A model generated the notes under the pieces. It was not told where the DNA came from and did no database searches. It saw only the letters and a list, made by a program, of their open reading frames with translations. Position numbers and translations under genes: made by a program. Shown one piece after another: positions 1 through 6,622 of a stretch of DNA of 64,000 bases (position 1 is its first letter; the number at the start of each line of letters is the position of its first letter). This DNA comes from Comamonas testosteroni (lineage in GTDB: Bacteria > Pseudomonadota > Gammaproteobacteria > Burkholderiales > Burkholderiaceae_C): positions 2,046,001 through 2,110,000 of the forward strand of contig CP044131.1 in NCBI GenBank assembly GCA_008727115.1, in the 5' to 3' direction.

Positions 1-351
1 TTCCACCTTTCCCTCGATACGAACTACACGCTCCAGCTCCACCCAGTGAAATTGCAAAGCAGCAAACGGGTTGCCCGCCAGTTGCTGGCCTTTGCGGCTT
101 TCGTAATTGGTGTACCAGACAATCCCTCTTTCGTCGTAGCCCTTGATCAGCACTATTCGGGTGCTGGGTCGCATGTCACCGCTGACCGTTGCAACAGTCA
201 TCGCGTTGGGTTCGAGAACATGGGCATTAACGGCCTCTTGCAGCCATTGATCAAACTGCTTCAGAGGATCAGCGTTGGAGGCGGATTCACTCAACTCTGC
301 ACGCTCATAGCTTTTGCGCAGGTCGGCGATGGAAGTAGATAGGCTGCTCAT
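1..351 (-). CDS. pdxH: Pyridoxamine 5'-phosphate oxidase, N-terminal part
   Basis: The gene runs off the left edge, so only the first 117 codons are present, starting at the ATG read from 351. The visible protein begins [20 protein letters not shown] and continues with [20 protein letters not shown], then [20 protein letters not shown] and [19 protein letters not shown]. This is the FMN-binding split-barrel start of PdxH, including the RxVLLK-type and NYxSxKxxxL segments. The enzyme uses oxygen and FMN to oxidise pyridoxamine or pyridoxine 5'-phosphate to pyridoxal phosphate in the cytoplasm. It is divergent from the next gene, with only 35 bp between them. The C-terminal half cannot be checked. 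Confidence 0.93.
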   Translation of the reverse strand, partial: MSSLSTSIADLRKSYERAELSESASNADPLKQFDQWLQEAVNAHVLEPNAMTVATVSGDMRPSTRIVLIKGYDERGIVWYTNYESRKGQQLAGNPFAALQFHWVELERVVRIEGKVE

Positions 352-386
352 GCTGCGTATTTTGCCGCGCACTCAATGCCAGCGTT

Positions 387-1031
387 ATGCTCGACCGCAA
401 TATGCATGAAGAAGTTTTGCACTCGCCATCCATCCGCTCAGATCAGCCCTGCGTGCTGGTGCTTGCGGCAGGAAAAGGGGAGCGCTTTATCGCATCGGGT
501 GGCAGAACCCACAAGCTACGGGCTATTTTGGGTGCTGAGACCGTCTTGCAGAACACACTGCGGGCCGTTCAGGCCTCAGGACTTGCCTGGCATGTCGAGT
601 ACGGGCCGCATCCGGGCATGGGCGACAGCATTGCTGCAGCCGTCAAAGCAACGCAGCACTTTGGCGGTTGGCTGATTTTGCCGGCCGACCTGCCGTTGGT
701 TCTGCCAGAGACACTGAGAGCTCTGGCCCTGCATCTCTCCCGTCTGCCAAAGCAAGAGCTGCACGTGATTCAAGCTTTTTATCAGGGCCGTAAAGGTCAC
801 CCGGTGGCGTTCAGCCAGGCTGCAGGCCAAGCCCTTTGCCAACTCACTGGTGATCAAGGGGCAGCCTCTGTCACCAGACAGGCGGCACAAGCTCAGAAGC
901 TGCAGCATTGGCAATGCGATGACATTGGTTGCGTGCTCGATGTGGATACCGTCCACGCCTTGGAACAGGCCCGCCAAGTCTTGGCAAAGAGGCTCCAGAT
1001 ACCGGTAACGGGCGGCGGACATAAGCCATGA
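387..1031 (+). CDS. MobA-like nucleotidyltransferase (molybdenum cofactor cytidylyltransferase type)
   Basis: This 214-residue protein opens its catalytic domain with VLVLAAGKGERF near residues 23-34, the glycine-rich nucleotide-binding loop of MobA/MocA-type NTP transferases. HKL follows, and then LILPADLPLV near residue 95, where the aspartates would bind the metal-nucleotide. GRKGHPVAF near 133 is also typical of the MocA/YgfJ branch. That branch transfers CMP or another nucleotide to molybdopterin before insertion into xanthine-dehydrogenase-type enzymes. No molybdoenzyme gene is visible nearby, so the substrate is inferred. I kept the first ATG; an ATG 15 bases later (402) is a possible alternative and neither has a strong ribosome-binding site. 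Confidence 0.8.
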   Translation: MLDRNMHEEVLHSPSIRSDQPCVLVLAAGKGERFIASGGRTHKLRAILGAETVLQNTLRAVQASGLAWHVEYGPHPGMGDSIAAAVKATQHFGGWLILPADLPLVLPETLRALALHLSRLPKQELHVIQAFYQGRKGHPVAFSQAAGQALCQLTGDQGAASVTRQAAQAQKLQHWQCDDIGCVLDVDTVHALEQARQVLAKRLQIPVTGGGHKP

Positions 1032-1052
1032 AAAAGCCCCTGAAAAGGGGCT
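1031..1052 (-). terminator. Rho-independent terminator of sodC
   Basis: Read on the minus strand, AGCCCC pairs with GGGGCT around a short TTTTC-type loop and is followed by a run of five T. It lies just beyond the sodC stop and also at the end of the convergent gene. Confidence 0.8.
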
Positions 1053-1087
1053 GGATCAAGTCAAGGGGACGTGTGAACGAAGAACTC

Positions 1088-1699
1088 TTAAGCGCCGCGC
1101 TCTATGACTGCGCAGGCCAGTCGAGCCCCTGAATTGCCGGTAGGCTGAGTCGTGTAGTCGTCAGGATCCTTGTGTACGATTAAGGCGCGACCAAGAACTC
1201 CGTGGCTACCTCTGTCCAGCTTCAGCTCTTTGCTCACAAAATCAATAATTGCGACGCCTTGGTTGTCAGCCTCCAGACTGGGCAGATCGCCAAGATGGTG
1301 GGCTTTGCTGTCGCCGAACTTGCCATGGGCTTGCTGACTTGGATTGAAATGACCACCAGCGCTCAGGCCATCGCCGCTGGAGCAGTCGCCTTTTTCATGA
1401 ACATGAAATCCGTGCTCGCTGTTCGGCGCCAGCCCTTGTACACGACCTTGTATACGAATGCTGCCGTCAGTCTGAGGGAAAAACTGCACGGTACCGCTGA
1501 CCTGGCTGCCTTTGGTGGCCTCAAGGCGGGCAATGGACTGAATGCCTTTGCCATGAGATGCAGTCACAGGACTTTCAGTTGAAGAGGGCACAGTGGTGTT
1601 TTCAGTCGTCGAGCAAGCTGTCATGGCCATGGTCGAGGCGAGCATCAGGCCGCTCCAGGCTGGACGTGAAAAGAGGGCGGCAACACGGTTGGCGAACAT
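1088..1699 (-). CDS. sodC: Cu/Zn superoxide dismutase, lipoprotein form
   Basis: The 203-residue product begins with a hydrophobic signal sequence ending in a lipobox-like MTAC, which suggests lipid anchoring in the periplasm or outer membrane. The Cu/Zn SOD fold is clear: GFHVHEKGDCSS supplies copper ligands and a disulfide cysteine, HFNPSQQAHG and HHLGDLP supply the zinc and bridging histidines, and GNSGARLACAVI carries the conserved arginine and second cysteine at the end. It dismutates superoxide to hydrogen peroxide and oxygen outside the cytoplasm. A serine/threonine-rich linker of about 30 residues lies between lipobox and catalytic domain. It ends at its own terminator and appears to be a single-gene unit. 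Confidence 0.95.
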   Translation of the reverse strand: MFANRVAALFSRPAWSGLMLASTMAMTACSTTENTTVPSSTESPVTASHGKGIQSIARLEATKGSQVSGTVQFFPQTDGSIRIQGRVQGLAPNSEHGFHVHEKGDCSSGDGLSAGGHFNPSQQAHGKFGDSKAHHLGDLPSLEADNQGVAIIDFVSKELKLDRGSHGVLGRALIVHKDPDDYTTQPTGNSGARLACAVIERGA

Positions 1700-1770
1700 G
1701 TCAGTCTTTCCAGAATCAAAAAAGCCATTGTGCCGCAGCAGACTTATATTTCAAGTGTTTTTGGGACTAA

Positions 1771-1811
1771 AGCCAATACTGATAAGCGCTGTTAGCTATG
1801 TTTCAAATAGC
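1771..1811. repeat. Palindromic intergenic repeat, AATAGC/GCGCT type
   Basis: ATAAGCGCTGTTAGCTAT is followed by a short inverted GCTAT...ATAGC. This belongs to a loose family of intergenic hairpins seen again near 27063, 36483, 37354, 41190, 51096 and 60474. Confidence 0.5.
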
Positions 1812-2432
1812 ACTGGATAGCGTTTGAGTGATGTGGCTATGGTCTACATAGCTCAGCAGTCGTTTCAGCGCCTTGTCATCAATGCCCATGCGTTGCAATT
1901 GCTCATGTGTGGCCTGCGCATAGTCCAGTGTCGTGCCATAGATGCCCTGCGCCTGAGAAAAAATGCGACGGTATTCGTCCGGCGCCAGCTCACCGGTGTG
2001 ATGCGGGCTTTGCCGTGACAGTGTGAAGGCCAGGGCTTTCACGCTGCCATCAGGGGTTCGGCAATGCAGCCAGCGGGGGTCATACACCGCATTGGGCATT
2101 TCACGCAGCCAAAGTTTTCGCATTGCCGCATCACCTTGTGCACGTGGTATGCGAAACACCATGCCTTGGCAGCTGCCCCCAGGCAGCATGCCAAATACCA
2201 GACCTGGAGTCTGGGGAGTGCCGCGGTTGATCGTGCTCCACATCTTGAGAGCTCGATGCCAGCCATGGACATGGGCCGAGCGACGCTCGCTGAAATCAAA
2301 CTCAGGACGCCAGATCAAGGAGCCATAGCCAAAGACCCATAGATCCTCGGCTCCTCCCCATTGCGCCAAAGTGCGCTCCAGCATCTGATCTGCATCGCGT
2401 AGGGATTGGCTCAACAAGGGCAGGGCTGACAT
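1803..2432 (-). CDS. chaC: ChaC-type gamma-glutamylcyclotransferase
   Basis: The protein (209 residues) carries VFGYGSLIWRPEFDF near residue 33, the YGSL nucleotide-like loop that defines the gamma-glutamylcyclotransferase fold. WSTINRGTPQTPGLVFGM and LREMPNAVYDPRW follow, as in ChaC proteins. An acidic residue around the centre (GELAPDEY region) probably acts as catalytic base. ChaC enzymes split glutathione into 5-oxoproline and Cys-Gly in the cytoplasm. The gene sits beside sodC, so both neighbours concern redox balance, but they are separate units about 100 bp apart. Length matches the family. Confidence 0.9.
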   Translation of the reverse strand: MSALPLLSQSLRDADQMLERTLAQWGGAEDLWVFGYGSLIWRPEFDFSERRSAHVHGWHRALKMWSTINRGTPQTPGLVFGMLPGGSCQGMVFRIPRAQGDAAMRKLWLREMPNAVYDPRWLHCRTPDGSVKALAFTLSRQSPHHTGELAPDEYRRIFSQAQGIYGTTLDYAQATHEQLQRMGIDDKALKRLLSYVDHSHITQTLSSAI

Positions 2433-2708
2433 GAGAACTCCTCAAACCGGCTTCAGGACTGAATGGCTTTATATATAACGCACCGCCTGGCAACTGGTGC
2501 ACAGCCTTGACAGGCTTGGCTGAAAAGCAACGTGCTCCAGCCACCCAGAGCATGGCCGGCACAGCGCCGCCGCAAAGCGTTCACAGCAAAGCATCTAGAA
2601 TGCGTGGTTTTGTCACCTTGCTCATCTGGAGTTTCAGATCATGCAGCAGGCGTGTCATGAAGACAGGTTTCGTACTTTCTATCCCTCGCATTTACGGAGA
2701 TTTCATTC

Positions 2709-3233
2709 ATGTCCTTCAACAGCTCTAACGACGATAGCCAAGAACGCTTTGCGCTGGGCTTTCTGTTTGCCATCATTGCGCTGCTTGTCTCTACCGTCGT
2801 TGGCACCGTGGTCTACAAGCGCGGCATTGCTCATGCTCCCAAGGTTGAAGCGACAGCACAAGCGCCTGGCGCGACCAACGTGCCTGTGGTCGTTGTTGAA
2901 GAGAGCGCCCGTGTCATCGTCGAGAACGGCGTGGTGAAGTTCTACTTTGTCTCCGGCAAGGCAGAAGTGGCCGCTGGTGCCAATGAAGCTCTGGCTGATG
3001 TCGTCAAGGGTGTGACCGAAGGCAAGCGAGCCGTGGTTTCTGGCTTTCATGACGCGACTGGCAGCGCTGAAATCAATGCCCAACTGGCCAAGCAGCGAGC
3101 ACAGGCAGTTCAGGCTGCTTTGATCGCTTTGGGCGTTGCAGAAGACAAGGTTGAGCTGAAGAAGCCTGAACAAATGCAGGCTGATGGCTCCAATGATGAA
3201 GCACGCCGCGTGGAAGTGATTCTTGCTGACTGA
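2709..3233 (+). CDS. OmpA-family protein with one membrane anchor
   Basis: This 174-residue protein has a single hydrophobic segment at about residues 14-36 (LGFLFAIIALLVSTVVGTVV), with a charged N-terminus and no cleavage site, so it looks like an inner-membrane anchor. The C-terminal half resembles an OmpA peptidoglycan-binding domain: VVKFYFVSGKAEV at its start, then VSGFHDATGSAEINAQLAKQ and RRVEVIL at the end. Such domains hold diaminopimelate-containing peptidoglycan. A GGAG ribosome-binding site lies about 9 bases before the ATG. It is a monocistron closed by a strong terminator. The specific role is unknown. Confidence 0.8.
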   Translation: MSFNSSNDDSQERFALGFLFAIIALLVSTVVGTVVYKRGIAHAPKVEATAQAPGATNVPVVVVEESARVIVENGVVKFYFVSGKAEVAAGANEALADVVKGVTEGKRAVVSGFHDATGSAEINAQLAKQRAQAVQAALIALGVAEDKVELKKPEQMQADGSNDEARRVEVILAD

Positions 3234-3271
3234 TTGAGTTGGGCTGAACCGGCCTGACGCTTTTCTCAGAA

Positions 3272-3308
3272 AGCCCGATACGGCACTTGGCTGTATCGGG
3301 CTTTTTTG
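3272..3308 (+). terminator. Rho-independent terminator after the OmpA-family gene
   Basis: AGCCCGATAC pairs perfectly with GTATCGGGCT across an 11-base loop, and the stem is followed by TTTTTT. Confidence 0.93.
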
Positions 3309-3322
3309 CGTACTTTGAAAGA

Positions 3323-3850
3323 TCAGCTGTTTTCGATGAATCCTGTGGCTGGAGGCTGTCCCAGAGCGATGACTTTTTCCACTCCCTGCTCATCGACTTG
3401 GCGCATGACAAAAGAGCCTCTTGCAAACCGCATGCTGCGGATCTGCCAGCGTCCGGCAATGCGCTCATACTCATCGGTGTACTGGCCTGAGAGATGAACG
3501 ATAGTGCGCTCCTTGACGTTGATCTGGCAGAAATCCAGATCCCATAATCCAGTCGCACAATTGTCTGAAGTAAAGCGGATTTGAGGGTTGTGTCCGTGAT
3601 GCATGTCCTGGATGCTGGGATTTGCAACGGCCAGCTTGGTAAAGGTCTCAACCCAGCCATCGCGGTCCGTGAAGGACGGGAAACCATCGGCCTCAATGAC
3701 AGCGCCATGCTCCACAAAGCACTCACGCATGACGTCTGGCTGCTTGTGATCACACGCACGCAAGTAGCGGGCTTTCAACTCCTGGATGGCCTGCATGTCT
3801 TCCAGGCACTTCAAGCGCATTTCAATCTGTTCCAAGACTCTATCGTTCAT
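3323..3850 (-). CDS. SnoaL/NTF2-like protein
   Basis: The start is set at the ATG read from 3850, because AGGAG lies 8 bases upstream and the longer frame would run into the terminator of the next gene. The 175-residue product begins MNDRVLEQIEMRLKCLEDMQ, then IQELKARYLRACDHKQPD, the helix and DHK/D motif of the SnoaL_4 branch of the NTF2 superfamily. The remainder is a cone-like beta sheet ending in RWQIRSMRFARG. Members include small hydratases, isomerases and dehydratases, as well as subunits of aromatic dioxygenases. No substrate can be assigned from context, since gloA upstream on the same strand has its own terminator. Confidence 0.75.
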   Translation of the reverse strand: MNDRVLEQIEMRLKCLEDMQAIQELKARYLRACDHKQPDVMRECFVEHGAVIEADGFPSFTDRDGWVETFTKLAVANPSIQDMHHGHNPQIRFTSDNCATGLWDLDFCQINVKERTIVHLSGQYTDEYERIAGRWQIRSMRFARGSFVMRQVDEQGVEKVIALGQPPATGFIENS

Positions 3851-3949
3851 GGGAATGTCTCCTTGCTGGGTATCTGATCCAGCAGTCTTCAGCAAGGGCA
3901 ACCATGAGCGAAACCCATGTTTGGACGATAGAGAGGATGAAAGCGGGCA

Positions 3950-3975
3950 ATAAAAAAGCGGCACTCATGTGCCGC
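3950..3975 (-). terminator. Rho-independent terminator of gloA
   Basis: On the minus strand GCGGCAC pairs with GTGCCGC around a four-base ATGA loop, and TTTTTTA follows. It separates gloA from the NTF2-like gene. Confidence 0.9.
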
Positions 3976-4005
3976 CCAGTCCCAACTCAGGCAAAGCCTG
4001 AAAAA

Positions 4006-4431
4006 TTAACGCAAGCCAGTGCCTGTTTCGAGGTCGTCCTTGCGCTCAATCAGCTCTATCTTGTAACCATCAGGGTCTGTCACAAAGGCAATCACGGTGC
4101 TTCCGCCCTTGACTGGACCTGCTTCACGAGTCACGTTACCGCCAGCCGCCTTGATTTTTTCGCAAGCGGCGTAGGCATCAGGCACGCCCAAAGCGATATG
4201 TCCATAAGCTGTTCCCATATCGTAGCTGTCGGTACCCCAGTTATAGGTCAGCTCAATCTCTGCCTGCGCTGGATTGCCTCCCTCGAAGCCCAGAAATGCA
4301 AGTGAATACTGGTACTCCGCATTCTCAGAAGTTCGTAGCAATTGCATGCCAAGCACTTGGGTATAGAAGTCAATAGAGCGCTGGAGATTGCCAACGCGCA
4401 GCATCGTGTGAAGGAATCGCATGTCTGCCAT
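4006..4431 (-). CDS. gloA: Lactoylglutathione lyase (glyoxalase I)
   Basis: The start at 4431 gives [20 protein letters not shown] and has a GAGG site 9-10 bases upstream; the longer frame adds eleven unlikely residues. The 141-residue protein is a two-module VOC fold: the first metal ligand lies in [11 protein letters not shown], and the others in [19 protein letters not shown] and GYKIELIE, the usual His/Glu/His/Glu set for a nickel or zinc centre. It isomerises the methylglyoxal-glutathione hemithioacetal to S-lactoylglutathione in the cytoplasm. Length and motif order match bacterial GloA closely. Confidence 0.95.
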   Translation of the reverse strand: MADMRFLHTMLRVGNLQRSIDFYTQVLGMQLLRTSENAEYQYSLAFLGFEGGNPAQAEIELTYNWGTDSYDMGTAYGHIALGVPDAYAACEKIKAAGGNVTREAGPVKGGSTVIAFVTDPDGYKIELIERKDDLETGTGLR

Positions 4432-4787
4432 TTTGCCAGCCTCGCATGACTGCTGCAGAGGCAAAGTCCGATGATCCTAAGTCCCAGGGGCTATGAAAGA
4501 GTGAGATGTAGTAGGTCAAGCGGTATGAACGAGTTCATTTACTTCTATGCATGGCACTTCATGGATTTGTCTGAAATGAGTTGATATGCACAGACATGAA
4601 ATCGACTCGATGTACTGAATGCCCCAGGTGGATTCCCAGAAGAGCGCCAGATGGATCGCTACGATTGCAGGCTGAACAGCTTTCCTCTCAAGCGGGAGGC
4701 AATGAGATTAAACATAAGATACATCGTATCTATAAAAACCCAAGCATCAAAAAATAATACAACCCTCTTTGGGCTCTTGTTTAAACC
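4432..4787. other. Gene-free stretch between gloA and the KfrA-like gene
   Basis: No credible coding sequence. The right part becomes AT-rich and contains a perfect inverted repeat AGATAC-ATC-GTATCT at 4717-4731. Read from the KfrA-like gene this lies just past its stop, but it has no T run. Confidence 0.5.
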
Positions 4788-5777
4788 TCATCTCAGAGTT
4801 CTCCGATTGATGGAGCGTCTTGTTGCGGCGAGATTGCTGCGGCGTGTAATTGATGGCGCCGGGGCAGACTCAACAGCCTGAGCATTGACTGTTGTGGCCA
4901 GCTTTTGCTGGGCCTCCAGCAAGCTCTTGAGGTCCGCAGCTCTCTCTTGCGCCAACGCAGCGCTGTTTTGAGCCGCTTGCAACTGCGTATGCAGGTTCAA
5001 GATTTCTTGCTCCGCCTGATCGAAGCGGCTCTGCAGCTCCTGATAGCGACCTTCTGCCTTGCGTTCCTGATCTTGCAGGCTTTTACGGGTGGCTGTCAGC
5101 TCTTGTCTTGCGCGGTCTACTTCATTGAGCATGTGTCGCTCGTTGCCAGCGTATTGCTCAGCCATACGCTGGCGTTCTGCGGCTGCAGACTGGATTTCTT
5201 CTCCATGTTTTTGCTGCTGCAATTCGCGCTGATGTACGGCTTTGCTCAATTCATCGCGCAGCTCTTGCATGCGCTGGTCGCGTTGCTGCAGCGACTGCTG
5301 CATTTCATCAAGGCGTCTGGCCAGATCCTGGGCCTGATTCTGAGCAGCCTGCAGCGCTTGGTTCATGGCTTCTTTTTGAGCCTCTATCGTCACTTCTCGC
5401 TGGGCAAGCAACTCCTTTTGCTCCTCGAAGGCCAGCTCTGCAGCCTTCATCACCTGCTCGCGCTCATTCAGCGCCTTGCTGGCTGCTGCCTTAGCTTCTT
5501 CTTGCGCGGTATTCCATAACTCCTGAGCAAGCCTTTGTACCGGGTCAGGAGTCGCCTGTAGAACCGAAGGATCTTTCTCTCCTGCTACGCCCAAGCGCCG
5601 CCCCAAGGTCGCAAACCATGTCTCCAGCATGGGGCTGACGGTATTGGGCGAGCCCCGGCCAATTTGCTGGCGCACGCGCTCAATGGTCGGGCGCAGGCCT
5701 TGGGCAATCAAAGTGTCTGCGGCTGCCCAGACATCGGACTCTTGCACGCCTCTGGACACAGGTTTGCTTGTATTCAT
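4788..5777 (-). CDS. KfrA-like DNA-binding coiled-coil protein
   Basis: Residues 1-60 (GVQESDVWAAADTLIAQGLR, then RPTIERVRQQIGRGSPNTVS) form the KfrA N-terminal helix-turn-helix: a helical pair followed by the GRGSPNT turn used for DNA contact. Residues 90-300 are an almost uninterrupted Gln/Glu/Ala-rich coiled coil, and the last 30 residues are basic (TRRSNLAATRRSINRRTLR). Plasmid KfrA proteins bind an operator in their own promoter and form filament-like arrays; TnpT helper proteins of Tn4651-type transposons share this layout. Here the gene faces away from a tyrosine integrase at 24162, from which it is now separated by a transposon. A perfect inverted repeat lies 21 bp before its start and is a likely autoregulatory operator. 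Confidence 0.82.
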   Translation of the reverse strand: MNTSKPVSRGVQESDVWAAADTLIAQGLRPTIERVRQQIGRGSPNTVSPMLETWFATLGRRLGVAGEKDPSVLQATPDPVQRLAQELWNTAQEEAKAAASKALNEREQVMKAAELAFEEQKELLAQREVTIEAQKEAMNQALQAAQNQAQDLARRLDEMQQSLQQRDQRMQELRDELSKAVHQRELQQQKHGEEIQSAAAERQRMAEQYAGNERHMLNEVDRARQELTATRKSLQDQERKAEGRYQELQSRFDQAEQEILNLHTQLQAAQNSAALAQERAADLKSLLEAQQKLATTVNAQAVESAPAPSITRRSNLAATRRSINRRTLR

Positions 5778-5797
5778 ATCTATTCTTTATTTAACTA

Positions 5798-5818
5798 ACG
5801 ATAAGTGATTGTTATCGT
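5798..5818. promoter_or_regulatory. Probable operator of the KfrA-like gene
   Basis: ACGATAA-GTGATTG-TTATCGT is a perfect 7-bp inverted repeat with a 7-bp spacer, 21 bp upstream of the KfrA-like start. KfrA-type proteins are known to bind palindromes in their own promoters. The binding partner is inferred. Confidence 0.55.
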
Positions 5819-5833
5819 GATCTATTAATTAAA

Positions 5834-5874
5834 TACGTAATACACATTACATAAAATGTAATAAATAATACGTA
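5834..5874. repeat. Nested symmetric palindrome in AT-rich DNA
   Basis: An inner perfect repeat ATTACAT-AAA-ATGTAAT (5846-5862) is centred on the same point as two outer TACGTA boxes (5834-5839 and 5869-5874). The flanking DNA is strongly AT-rich compared with the rest of the window. It may be a second operator or a recombination site. Confidence 0.5.
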
Positions 5875-5963
5875 AGAAATTTTCATACAGAAGACAACAT
5901 ACATTACCGCGTTTTTCGGCGATTTTCTGCCTAACACCAAGAGATCTCTCTGAAAAATTCGAT

Positions 5964-6034
5964 GGAGAGTGCTAACAAGGTCAGTGCTTTCAACACAGTC
6001 AGTGTTAGACGTTAGCGAGGTCGGATTGCTCTCC
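5964..6034. repeat. Interleaved inverted repeats next to the transposon insertion
   Basis: GGAGAG (5964) pairs with CTCTCC (6029), GCTAAC (5971) with GTTAGC (6011), and AACAC-AGTCA-GTGTT forms a hairpin at 5992-6006. The motif AGGTC occurs in direct orientation near both arms. No gene is present in 5778-6190, and the arrangement resembles a recombinase or regulator target. Confidence 0.4.
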
Positions 6035-6185
6035 ACTCCTCTGAGCAGAAGCAGTTCTGAAGTCAAGGCAATAAAGTCATCGCAATCGCAGCGGGAATGC
6101 TGGTCTTCCCGTTTTCTGGACTCTGCTACCTCAACACCGAACAGATGCCGTGTGAATGCAGGTGCCTTCCTTCATTCGCAGGAAG

Positions 6186-6190
6186 GGATT
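6186..6190. repeat. Target-site duplication of the transposon, left copy (GGATT)
   Basis: GGATT abuts the left inverted repeat and recurs at 23925-23929 directly after the right one. Five bases is the standard duplication for Tn3-family transposition. Confidence 0.8.
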
Positions 6191-6240
6191 GAGGGCAAGC
6201 CAGGATAAAGCCAGTTTTGACTCATAAGCCTTTTGGTTAT
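6191..6240 (+). repeat. Left terminal inverted repeat of the transposon
   Basis: The core begins AGCCAGGATA at 6198 and continues through GCCAGTTTT and CTCATAAGC to TTAT at 6240. The same blocks appear inverted at 23875-23917, with seven mismatches in 43 positions. Confidence 0.85.
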
Positions 6241-6271
6241 GTGAAACGGCTCCTTTATTTCAAATCGAAAC

Positions 6272-6622
6272 TCAATTGGTCGCCTGTAGTGTTTCCAGCG
6301 GTTCAATCAGCTTCAGCCAGCCTTGCAGCGTAGCGATTGTTTGACGAATCTCTGACGTTGCTTCAAAAGCCAGTTCAGGCAAGCTCTCCTCGTCCGCAGA
6401 GCCTGACAAACCGGCCCCGTTGACCACAGCGTGCGCCATTCCGTGAACCCGCAGCAGTACGTCCCGAAGACCGTCCTGGCCTCGTGCGTTCCCCACAAAT
6501 CTGTCTAGCTGTTCGACTGCACGCAGCAGTTTTGAGGTGTCGTAGGTGCTCTGTAGCCGTGTCAGCGCTACCCTGTCCAAACGACCATAGGCCGTGAGAA
6601 CAGTGGTTTCTGGATCGCTCAT
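6272..6622 (-). CDS. tnpC: TnpC, regulator of transposase expression
   Basis: This 116-residue, mainly helical, acidic protein starts within the last codon of tnpA (ATGA overlap), so the two are translationally coupled. Position, size and the absence of any recognisable catalytic motif fit TnpC of the Tn4652 group, reported to reduce transposase levels post-transcriptionally. It contains LRAVEQLDRFVGNARGQDGL and a C-terminal helix IRQTIATLQGWLKLIEPLE. The gene lies about 80 bp inside the left inverted repeat. Identification relies on context plus overall resemblance, so the family assignment is good but the mechanism is inferred. Confidence 0.75.
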   Translation of the reverse strand: MSDPETTVLTAYGRLDRVALTRLQSTYDTSKLLRAVEQLDRFVGNARGQDGLRDVLLRVHGMAHAVVNGAGLSGSADEESLPELAFEATSEIRQTIATLQGWLKLIEPLETLQATN

